The position numbers and the translations under genes are program-made. 64,000 nt of DNA from Clostridium sp. GTDB taxonomy: Bacteria; Bacillota; Clostridia; Oscillospirales; Ruminococcaceae. Positions 51,611 to 59,095 of the stretch are shown here, one piece after another (the first letter of the stretch is position 1; each line of letters starts with the position of its first letter). Location: NCBI GenBank assembly GCA_023664445.1, contig JAMPFN010000005.1:1-64000 (forward strand), read 5' to 3'. The notes beneath the pieces are model-generated. The model did no database searches and was not told the DNA's origin. It saw only the letters and a program-made list of their open reading frames with translations.

Positions 51611-52156
51611 TTATCCTTCGATCTGTTTTCCAAGAAACATTGCCGCCGCGCTTATCAGGCTTTTCTGAAGCTCTGTCGCATGCGATGCCTTTTCGCCTTC
51701 TAAAAACGCGACTGCTCCGGTGACATCTCCCGAGCTTAATATAGGCAAGCAGGCTATAGCCGCCTTTTCGACGCCTTCTGCCGGATAAAAACCGTTTACC
51801 TTGTCCGTTTCCGAAACAAAATAACTCTTGCGGCGTTCCATAAGCTCTTCAAGAAGCGGAGAAACTCTGCGCTCGTTAAATTCCTTTTTAGAAACGCCGG
51901 AAACGGCTACGACATGATCCCTGTCAAAAATAACAACGGGACATGCGGCAAGCTTGCACATAATGTCCGCTACCTGCGCGGCATTCTCGCCCATTTCGCT
52001 TATCGCGGAATATTTCTTAAAAATAACCTCGCCGTCGTTGCTGGTATAGATCTCCAAGGGATCTCCTTCGCGTATACGCATAGTACGCCTTATTTCCTTT
52101 GGGATAACTACCCTTCCAAGATCGTCAATACGTCTTACAATACCTGTAGCTTTCAT
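51611..52156 (-). CDS. spoVT: Stage V sporulation protein T (AbrB-GAF regulator)
   Basis: 181 residues. The N-terminal swapped-hairpin AbrB domain (IVRRIDDLGRVVIPKEIRRTMRIREGDPLEIYT) is followed by a GAF-like sensor domain (CPVVIFDRDHVVAVSGVSKKEFNERRVSPLLEELMERRKSY). This two-domain layout and length are those of SpoVT, a DNA-binding regulator of late sporulation and germination under sigma-G in Bacillus. Its presence suggests, but does not prove, that the organism forms spores. The start is ATG 52156 with a GGAGG about 12 nt upstream, slightly long spacing. Confidence 0.93.
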   Translation of the reverse strand: MKATGIVRRIDDLGRVVIPKEIRRTMRIREGDPLEIYTSNDGEVIFKKYSAISEMGENAAQVADIMCKLAACPVVIFDRDHVVAVSGVSKKEFNERRVSPLLEELMERRKSYFVSETDKVNGFYPAEGVEKAAIACLPILSSGDVTGAVAFLEGEKASHATELQKSLISAAAMFLGKQIEG

Positions 52157-52314
52157 ATTTATATATTTCCTCCATATATCTGTATTGCTCCTGCTGTAGC
52201 TTAGCATAATCTATTATTTGTTAAATATGAGGAAATATTCAAATATTGCCGAATAACAATTTTTAGGCAATTTGAGAACATGTTCACACAGGCTCTAAGA
52301 AAAGGAGATCAAAA

Positions 52315-53052
52315 ATGAACGAAACGTCAAAAAACGGTCTGCTGTCCGAAAAAATAAAAATACTTAGCGGAAGCTCCTTAAAGCTCATAGCCGTCATAAC
52401 TATGCTTATAGATCATATCGGCGCATTCATGCTTGTCGATTATGAACCTGCATTAAAAATATATTTTTACATAGGCGGGAATCCGGTATCCATATATTGG
52501 ATCATGAGATATATCGGGCGAATATCGTTTCCAATATTTACATTCCTGCTTACAGAAGGATTCGCATATACAAAAAGCCGTAAAAAATACGGACTTAGTC
52601 TGATGCTTTTTGCGTTTCTTTCAGAGCTGCCGTATAATCTCATAAATGCCGATACTTGGCATTACAAAAATCAGAATATATTTTTCACTTTATTTTTAGG
52701 TTATCTGGGAATGTGCGCTATAGAATATTTTTCCGATAATATAAAAAAACAGACGGTATCTCTTGTAATATTGTTTTTAATATCGATATTTCTTAATGCG
52801 GACTACGGGACCGTCGGTTTCGGATTTATAATACTGACGTATGCTTTAAGAGATAAAAAACTGCTCCAAGCGATAGTCGGCAGCAGCCTTATGCCATATA
52901 CATATATTACGGGAATAGCGTTTATTCCTATAAATTTATATAATGGGAAGCGCGGATTTATTAACGGCGTTATCAGTAAATATGCTTTTTATTATTTTTA
53001 TCCGGTACATCTTCTCATATTGTGCATTTTAAAAAGGATCATATTCGAGTAG
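52315..53052 (+). CDS. TraX family membrane protein
   Basis: 245 residues with about eight membrane helices. SSLKLIAVITMLIDHIGAFML, RYIGRISFPIFTFLLTEGFAYT and LSELPYNLI are typical of TraX, the F-plasmid pilin acetylase family; chromosomal members are common in Firmicutes and may acetylate surface structures. AAAAGGAG precedes the ATG. It stands alone and converges on the AraC regulator. No conjugation genes are near, so a plasmid-transfer role is unlikely. Confidence 0.9.
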   Translation: MNETSKNGLLSEKIKILSGSSLKLIAVITMLIDHIGAFMLVDYEPALKIYFYIGGNPVSIYWIMRYIGRISFPIFTFLLTEGFAYTKSRKKYGLSLMLFAFLSELPYNLINADTWHYKNQNIFFTLFLGYLGMCAIEYFSDNIKKQTVSLVILFLISIFLNADYGTVGFGFIILTYALRDKKLLQAIVGSSLMPYTYITGIAFIPINLYNGKRGFINGVISKYAFYYFYPVHLLILCILKRIIFE

Positions 53053-53078
53053 CCTTTAATATATATTTTAAAAGTAAA

Positions 53079-53121
53079 AACAAATCTTCTTTTCCAATGC
53101 ATGGAAAATAGGATTTGTTTA
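53079..53121. terminator. Bidirectional terminator between TraX and AraC genes
   Basis: AACAAATC...GGATTTGTT encloses TTTTCCA-ATGCA-TGGAAAA, with T-rich flanks on both strands, between the two convergent genes. Confidence 0.75.
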
Positions 53122-53859
53122 TTTGCGTATCCTGTAATACTTTTCTCGATATACTTTTGGTGTGATACCGGCGACTTCCTTGAAAACGACAATAAAAGCG
53201 CTTTGCGTTGAAAAGCCAAGTGATGTGGAAATTGCAAGATACGATAAATCAGAATAACGAAGCAGATTTTTTGCAGTATCTATTTTTGCTTCTTTGACAT
53301 ATTTTTTAAGTGGTATACCTACCTCCTGCCGGAACAATCTCGAAAGGTAGGCAGGGTTTAAATCTATTGCTGCTGCAAGCGCCTTTATTGAAAGATCATC
53401 GCCTAAATTTTCATAGATATGATCAATGCATTTACGGATATGCAGAGAAACAGCCGTTTCCTTGCGGATTTCCTGCATACGCTCTGTAAAATCCAGACAC
53501 ATATCTTTGTATAGCCGACAAATACCGTCTAATGTTTTACATTCATCTGCTTTAAGCGTATAAAGATCGGACAATGTATATGCTTCTGTCTGCCCCATAC
53601 CGTTTTCCATACACGCTTCCGAAATGGCAGCCGCTGAGAGTACAAAGTGATATACCGCATTTTTAATATTATTTTTTGACAATATTCTTTCATCTGAAAT
53701 AAGAGTAAGTTCTCCTTGATTTAACTGCGTATTGACTGCTTCAATATTACCGTTACATATAGATGTGAAATTTGAATACTGTGAAAGATGCTCTGTAAAT
53801 CTGATACCTTTCATTTTTTTCATATAAAGAATAGCATTAAGCTCATTTCTGACTTTCAC
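53119..53859 (-). CDS. AraC family transcriptional regulator
   Basis: About 246 residues. C-terminal double helix-turn-helix: LSIKALAAAIDLNPAYLSRLFRQEVGIPLKKYVKEAKIDTAKNLL and YLAISTSLGFSTQSAFIVVFKEVAGITPKVYREKYY. The N-terminal region (about 1-145) is an effector domain without a cupin signature that I can see. There is no ATG; GTG 53859 has AGGTGG 5 nt upstream, GTG 53868 is the alternative. Divergent from the MATE pump gene, which it probably controls. Confidence 0.9.
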   Translation of the reverse strand: MKVRNELNAILYMKKMKGIRFTEHLSQYSNFTSICNGNIEAVNTQLNQGELTLISDERILSKNNIKNAVYHFVLSAAAISEACMENGMGQTEAYTLSDLYTLKADECKTLDGICRLYKDMCLDFTERMQEIRKETAVSLHIRKCIDHIYENLGDDLSIKALAAAIDLNPAYLSRLFRQEVGIPLKKYVKEAKIDTAKNLLRYSDLSYLAISTSLGFSTQSAFIVVFKEVAGITPKVYREKYYRIRK

Positions 53860-53996
53860 TATGACCACCTGCCTTTATATTAAATTATATCACTTTTCAA
53901 ATATAAATACAAGTTTTCAGATATACATTTTGATTGTAATATGTTATATTAATAAAAATTCTTTTTTGTATGAGAATAGGAGTGAAGCGTAAATAT

Positions 53997-55313
53997 ATGA
54001 ATTATATTGATTTTACTGACGGTTCAATCAAAAAATCGGTATTAAAATACTTTTTTCCATTACTGTTTTCAAACATATTACAGCAATTTTATTCGTTTGT
54101 TGATATGGTCATGATCGGCAAGGGTATAGATGATATCGCTGTTGCTGCTGTCGGAAATTTTATGTCCCTTTCTTTTTTGGTTACAGGTTTTATAACGGGG
54201 TTGACAAACGGCTTTTCTGTAAATATTTCTCATGAGTATGGCAGAAAGAATTTTTCCGATTTAAAAAAATATATAGCTTCTTCTATAAAAATGTGCGTGT
54301 ATATTGCAATTGGTTTTTCAATAATCGGGGTGTTACTTTTAAAACCAATGCTGATATTGATGAAAACCGATATTATCCTTATAGACAGCTGCTTGGAATA
54401 TGGTTATGTTATATTTTGCGGACTAATTGTTTCAACGTTTTATAATTTAAGTTCAGCTGTTCTCAGAGTGCTTGGCGACAGCAAAACTCCGTTGATTGCT
54501 GTAAGTGCGGCATCTGTAATAAATATCATACTCGACTTGTTTACAATTTACATATTGAAACTCGGTGTTTTAGGTCCGGCTGTCGCAACTGTTTTTGCAC
54601 AATTTATTTCAACTGCTGTATGCTTTATAAGATTAAAAAAATACAAGCAATTACGTTTATGCCGAGCGGATTTTGCTGCAAACCGTACTATTGCTGCCGG
54701 ACTTTTAAAAAACGGTTTTCCTATGGCGTTAATGAATTCAATTACATCTATCGGTACGATTTTTGTGCAAAGCTGTGTAAATCATTTCGGCGTTATTTAT
54801 ACAACAGCCTATTCGGCAGGCAATAAATATTTGAATTTGTTGATGCTGCCCGGAATAACTCTCGGTTTTACTGCCTCGGCTTTTACAGGACAAAACTATG
54901 GTGTGAAAAAATATGATCGAATTCGCACCGGAGTAAAAATATCTCTTATTATCGGTACAATTTCTGTTTTAATCATTTCACCTTTACTGTTACTATTTCC
55001 ATCTCAATTTGCAAACCTTATAATTACGGAAACAGATGCGGTAAATTATACATCAATTTATTTAAGAATATTATCGGTATCGATCATACTGTTGAATTTT
55101 TTATTTATTTTTCGCAGCTCTGTACAAGGTTTAGGAAAGTCAATTATTCCGATGCTTTCCGGCATATTGGAAATGATGCTTCGTATGGCATTTATATTTT
55201 GGGGACTGCCGGCATTCGGATTTGCAGCGACAATTTATGCTGAAATTATTGCATGGACGGGAGCATTGATACTGAATTTTCTTGCGTATAAATATTATGT
55301 CAGAAAATTATGA
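53997..55313 (+). CDS. MATE family efflux transporter
   Basis: 438 residues, twelve membrane helices in two six-helix halves. DFTDGSIKKSVLKYFFPLLFSNILQQFYSFVDMVMIG and VLGDSKTPLIAVSAASVINIILDLF are typical of the DinF/NorM-like MATE branch. Exports drugs or metabolites with Na+ or H+. The start is set at ATG 53997 to give the usual short N-terminus; GTG 53982 is possible, and the ATG at 53970 precedes the AGGAG. The regulator gene is divergent from it. Confidence 0.93.
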   Translation: MNYIDFTDGSIKKSVLKYFFPLLFSNILQQFYSFVDMVMIGKGIDDIAVAAVGNFMSLSFLVTGFITGLTNGFSVNISHEYGRKNFSDLKKYIASSIKMCVYIAIGFSIIGVLLLKPMLILMKTDIILIDSCLEYGYVIFCGLIVSTFYNLSSAVLRVLGDSKTPLIAVSAASVINIILDLFTIYILKLGVLGPAVATVFAQFISTAVCFIRLKKYKQLRLCRADFAANRTIAAGLLKNGFPMALMNSITSIGTIFVQSCVNHFGVIYTTAYSAGNKYLNLLMLPGITLGFTASAFTGQNYGVKKYDRIRTGVKISLIIGTISVLIISPLLLLFPSQFANLIITETDAVNYTSIYLRILSVSIILLNFLFIFRSSVQGLGKSIIPMLSGILEMMLRMAFIFWGLPAFGFAATIYAEIIAWTGALILNFLAYKYYVRKL

Positions 55314-55394
55314 TAAAAAACATATGAGGTTTCGCCGCATAACAAAACGACTCCGCTTGAATTGCGAAGTCAGTTTATTACCTGATTCAAAAAT

Positions 55395-56669
55395 TCATTT
55401 CAGATCCCCGTTAGCCGGATTATCAAGAACCTTTCCGTCAGCAGAAAAACGTGAACCATGGCAAGCGCAATTCCATTTGAGTGCGCATCCCATATGCGGA
55501 CATCTTTTTGTCGTCGGAGTAAAAAGATTTTTTATAGCTTTTCCGCAGTTTATAAAAAGCTGCGGCTTTATAATATTCCTCGACGGACTGAAAATATCCG
55601 CATAGTCATTTCTCTTTCCCATTACCATATCGCTGAGTATCATTGCAGCCGCCATTGCGCTCGTCATTCCCCATTTATTAAATCCGCTTGCCACATAAAG
55701 ATTCGGCGTATTTCGTGAATATTTTCCTATATACGGTATTCCGTCAAGGCTCATGCAGTCCTGTGCCGACCAGCGGTATAACTCGTGAGCATCAGGATAA
55801 TGCAGCTTTGTAAAATTACGCAGTTTATTCCAGCTTCCGCCCTTTTCGCCCGTCCTGTGACCTCCGCCTCCGACAAACAGTAAGTCGTTGCAATTTCTGA
55901 ACGACATTCCCTTGTGATCCTCATCAACGTACATACCGTTTACGTTCTCAGCATTTTCCAAAGCAACGACGTAGGAACGGTGTTGATGCAATTTAAGAAA
56001 ATAACTTCCATGTTTATTGATAAAAGGAAAATGAGTTGTAACGATAACCTTATCAGCCTTTATTCTGCATTTATCCGTAATTGCCGTAGTACCGACCATT
56101 TCATGTACAAAAGAATTTTCATATATATTTAGCTTGCCTGAAATATATGAAATAAATTTAAGCGGATCAAACTGTGCCTGTTTCGGAAATTTTACCGCTC
56201 CGATTGTCTTTATCGGTATTGGCAGATCCTTGCAAAACTCCGCTTTATATCCGATCCTGCAAAGCGCGTTTATTTCATTTTCAAGCCGGTTCCGATCGTT
56301 TACGGAGTAAACATAATTGTCTTTTATCTCATAATCGCATTCGATATTTCGGCACATTTCCGTATATTGATCAAATGCCGATTTATTCGCATTCAGATAT
56401 TTTTGAGCGGCTTCTGCACCGCTGCTTTTGAAAATTTTCTGATAGATAAGTCCATGCTGAAAAGTGATTTTTGCCGTGGTGTTCTGAGTTATACCGGAAC
56501 ATATTCTGTTCTTTTCCAACAGAATATATTTTACACCGTTTCGATCCATAAAATATGCTGTGAGTATTCCTGCGATTCCGCCGCCGATAATCAGGACGTC
56601 AGTTTTTATATCCTTGTCCGGTTTCGGAAATTCAGGCAATTTTGTATTAGCCTGCCATATTGATTCCAT
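55395..56669 (-). CDS. FAD-dependent oxidoreductase with C-terminal Rieske domain
   Basis: 424 residues. N-terminal DAO fold with FAD motif VLIIGGGIAGILTAYFMDRNGVKYILLEK and SGITQNTTAKITFQHGL; C-terminal Rieske [2Fe-2S] motif with CPHMGCALKWN and CACHGSRFSADGKVLDNPA. The domain combination is common in Firmicutes and of unclear substrate; electrons probably pass between FAD and the cluster. GGAGG lies 5 nt before ATG 56669. A Rieske pair C-x-H and C-x2-H is complete. It stands alone on the minus strand. Confidence 0.9.
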   Translation of the reverse strand: MESIWQANTKLPEFPKPDKDIKTDVLIIGGGIAGILTAYFMDRNGVKYILLEKNRICSGITQNTTAKITFQHGLIYQKIFKSSGAEAAQKYLNANKSAFDQYTEMCRNIECDYEIKDNYVYSVNDRNRLENEINALCRIGYKAEFCKDLPIPIKTIGAVKFPKQAQFDPLKFISYISGKLNIYENSFVHEMVGTTAITDKCRIKADKVIVTTHFPFINKHGSYFLKLHQHRSYVVALENAENVNGMYVDEDHKGMSFRNCNDLLFVGGGGHRTGEKGGSWNKLRNFTKLHYPDAHELYRWSAQDCMSLDGIPYIGKYSRNTPNLYVASGFNKWGMTSAMAAAMILSDMVMGKRNDYADIFSPSRNIIKPQLFINCGKAIKNLFTPTTKRCPHMGCALKWNCACHGSRFSADGKVLDNPANGDLK

Positions 56670-56687
56670 AGTTTCCTCCATTACAGA

Positions 56688-56727
56688 AACGCCGTCTGAA
56701 CTTACTCCAAACGGCGTTATTTTTTTA
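56688..56727. terminator. Hairpin between the small gene and the oxidoreductase
   Basis: AACGCCGT (56688-56695) pairs with ACGGCGTT (56711-56718). The good T-run is on the plus strand (TTTTTTT), while the minus-strand side is weaker (TTTCTGT). It begins at the stop of the 56725-57000 gene, so a role in ending that short message is likely. Confidence 0.55.
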
Positions 56728-57000
56728 CTGATCCTGCAAGTCTGCCGCCGGAATATCGTTTTCCAGGTTATCTCTCGCAATATCGTTATCAATTGTTGAA
56801 TATGCGGAAGAGATCGGAATCTCGTGTGAGTAGGATTTATTATGCCATACCTTTTGCGAGGAGCTTGACGTTCCTGCAATTATCGGATTCGCATGGATCT
56901 TTCCCGATTTAGCTTTTCCCCGGATCTCAGGTACAGGAGATACATCGTTTCTCGGCTGTGGATTAGTATAGTCAGACCTTTTCATTCCTTTTTTTGCCAT
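56725..57000 (-). CDS. Small conserved-looking basic/acidic protein, 91 residues
   Basis: Starts MAKKGMKRSDYTNPQPRNDVSPVPEIRGKAKSGK and ends IDNDIARDNLENDIPAADLQDQ. The first half is basic and proline-rich, the second acidic; no membrane segment. GAGGTGA lies 5 nt before ATG 57000. I believe similar small proteins of unknown function are found in clostridia, but I cannot name a family. The low-complexity, likely disordered composition suggests a spore-, coat- or nucleoprotein-type role, without proof. Confidence 0.7.
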   Translation of the reverse strand: MAKKGMKRSDYTNPQPRNDVSPVPEIRGKAKSGKIHANPIIAGTSSSSQKVWHNKSYSHEIPISSAYSTIDNDIARDNLENDIPAADLQDQ

Positions 57001-57175
57001 GCTTATCACCTCATAGTTAGTGTGTGATAAATGCTGAATTATATTCATTGAAAAGATATGCTAAAAAATCTGCTTTCTGTCTATATCAATCACAACTTTC
57101 ATCATCAAAAAATTCTTTTTGAAAATTTAATTGCGCCGTTATATCCTATTTGGGTTGTGCCGTTTCCCTTGCCCC

Positions 57176-57832
57176 TCACGCCCTCATATACGCCCCATTG
57201 ATCTTCCTGATCGGGTGTCTTATAACTGTTTTTAATTTACTTATATCACATTTTCTTGGGTCACTCAAATATATTTCGTGATGGTATCTTGTATCAGTTA
57301 TATCTAATTCATATCCATTTTCTTTTGCATGCTCGTGCATTAAATTAACTGTTGCCGGCTCGTTATCATAACTGCCAATATGCATACATTGAACGCAGAT
57401 ACCTTCTTCATATGTTAAAAATTCAACTCTTGAAAAATCCTGCTTTTTCTTTTTGGTTGCCTCTTTAGTTGCCCACTCAAGGTCTTCTTTTATAACAAAA
57501 TCCGGCAATCTGATTATTGATATAAATTGCATTGCATCTTTATTGTTATAATCAATAACGCTGTTCATGTCATTTGACCACCAAAATCCCTCCAACGGCG
57601 GAACAACATACTCAAAAAATCCATCTATTTTATGATCGCCTTTATAACTCATTTTTATTGTATAAGCAATACCGTATAATAAACCTATTGTTTTTTTATA
57701 ATCTCCATTTTCATCATTGGGATTCCCTGCCCCTCTTACTGCGATAAAATTCATTTTAGGGATTTCAACGATGCTTGGTTTATTTTTTGGCATATAAAAT
57801 TCTTTATACTCTTTCTTAAAATCAAAAGCCAT
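57176..57832 (-). CDS. GyrI-like small-molecule-binding domain protein
   Basis: 218 residues made of a tandem SHS2/GyrI-like fold: PSIVEIPKMNFIAVRGAGNPND at the start, FSRVEFLTYEEGICVQCMHIGSYDNEPATVNLMHEHAKENGYELD near the end. Proteins of this family bind or hydrolyse small electrophilic or cyclic compounds; the free-standing form here lacks a DNA-binding domain. GGAGATG lies 5 nt before ATG 57832. Neighbours are unrelated small genes. Confidence 0.88.
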   Translation of the reverse strand: MAFDFKKEYKEFYMPKNKPSIVEIPKMNFIAVRGAGNPNDENGDYKKTIGLLYGIAYTIKMSYKGDHKIDGFFEYVVPPLEGFWWSNDMNSVIDYNNKDAMQFISIIRLPDFVIKEDLEWATKEATKKKKQDFSRVEFLTYEEGICVQCMHIGSYDNEPATVNLMHEHAKENGYELDITDTRYHHEIYLSDPRKCDISKLKTVIRHPIRKINGAYMRA

Positions 57833-57980
57833 AGTTACATCTCCAATCTTTTTGTCAAGATAACACACGCAATTGTTCTTTGCTGTAATTATACTACAAT
57901 AGCCATACATTGTCAACGACGATCTGAAAGCTGAACTTGGAAGGATTGTTATACAAATAATTTTTCTACAGATAAGATTA

Positions 57981-58454
57981 TTAGAACCTGCAAATCATTA
58001 TGTATTCTTCTTCATTCTCATCTATGATTTCAAATCCAACATTTCTATACATTTTCACAGCATAGTTTGCCTTTTGAACTGAAAGTGATGCCTGCTTAAA
58101 ATTTTCGGATCTTAGTAAGTCAAGCATTGATTTCATTAACGCTGTTCCTATTCCTTGATTTCTATATTGGGGATATAATGAAATTGCCAAAGAGGGTGTT
58201 TCATTATCAACGTGACCATAGTCATTCATAATGCGAGCCCATACAGCGCCAATAATTTTGCCTTCACATTCTGCAGCCAGACAATAATCACCCTTTTGTT
58301 TTCCAAAATCAGTAATATATATTTGCAGTTCGGGTTGATTAATTATTGTTTTGGGCGGTGCGTCAACACCCTCCGGAATAAAAATTGCTTCATACAAAAA
58401 ATTATCTAACAATATGTATTCCGTTTCTTTTATTTGTCGTATAGTATATTTCAT
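57981..58454 (-). CDS. GNAT family N-acetyltransferase
   Basis: 157 residues. Acetyl-CoA loop in YPQYRNQGIGTALMKSMLDLLR; strand and helix after it in KQASLSVQKANYAVKMYRNVGFEI. N-terminal IRQIKETEYILLDNFLYEAIF is common to a group of unknown-substrate acetyltransferases. AAGGAG lies 7 nt before ATG 58454. Confidence 0.9.
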   Translation of the reverse strand: MKYTIRQIKETEYILLDNFLYEAIFIPEGVDAPPKTIINQPELQIYITDFGKQKGDYCLAAECEGKIIGAVWARIMNDYGHVDNETPSLAISLYPQYRNQGIGTALMKSMLDLLRSENFKQASLSVQKANYAVKMYRNVGFEIIDENEEEYIMICRF

Positions 58455-58556
58455 GGTATTTCTCCTTATTTTCCGATTTGTTGAGGAAATATCCTCTGCT
58501 TTCAATTAACAGTATATCATAAAAATATATGACTTGAATAACGGAAAGGAACATTT

Positions 58557-58814
58557 CTAAATATTGTTCTTTACCTTATGTGCAGTAATGATCGTATAAC
58601 TATGCGCATTTACAGTTAAGATACAATTATCCGCATTAACGTACCAATTTTTTCCGTTTCGTGTAATAACAGCATTATCGGAGCGTATTTTAGTTCTGCA
58701 CCATCCGACTACATCATCTGTATCTAAAGACAGATTTCTTTTAATACGTTCTATACCTAATTTGGTTGTGTGCAATTTATCCTGATTTTTTAATAATTCA
58801 TTCTCTGCTTTCAT
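58557..58814 (-). CDS. DUF3781 domain-containing protein
   Basis: 85 residues. TTKLGIERIKRNLSLDTDDVVGWCRTKI followed by VITRNGKNWYVNADNCILTVNAHSYTIITAHKV matches the small DUF3781 family of Firmicutes, function unknown. AAAGGT lies about 11 nt before the ATG. It may share a transcript with the GNAT gene. Confidence 0.85.
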   Translation of the reverse strand: MKAENELLKNQDKLHTTKLGIERIKRNLSLDTDDVVGWCRTKIRSDNAVITRNGKNWYVNADNCILTVNAHSYTIITAHKVKNNI

Positions 58815-58930
58815 CTTACAATTATACCTTTCGCTTTAAAAGCCCCCGATTTATCAAACAATCAATTTGTCTTATATAAATAGTATACCATATTGAACGG
58901 AAGATTTCAATGCATAAATTGAAGTGATGA

Positions 58931-59047
58931 TTCCAATTCGGCAAAAAAGTCAGGGAACAGCTTGAAAATAAAAGCGTTATTCCTATAGCAGAGGATACTT
59001 TTAGGAAAGATTTTTTTACTTATTTACAAAATTTAAGGATTATTTAA
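58931..59047 (+). pseudogene. Possible 3' gene remnant
   Basis: A 38-codon frame without a start, FGKKVREQLENKSVIPIAEDTFRKDFFTYLQNLRII, ends 48 bp before the ABC permease. Its charge pattern is protein-like, and an in-frame stop lies just upstream, so it looks like the tail of a lost gene. Family not recognised. Confidence 0.3.
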
Positions 59048-59095
59048 TAATTTCTATGTTACAATATAAGCACAACAGAGAAAGGCGGTAGGAAT

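Noticed and set aside
52315-53052. Evidence for a conjugative plasmid from the TraX-like gene
   Set aside because: TraX-family proteins are common as single chromosomal genes in Firmicutes, and no other transfer gene is close.
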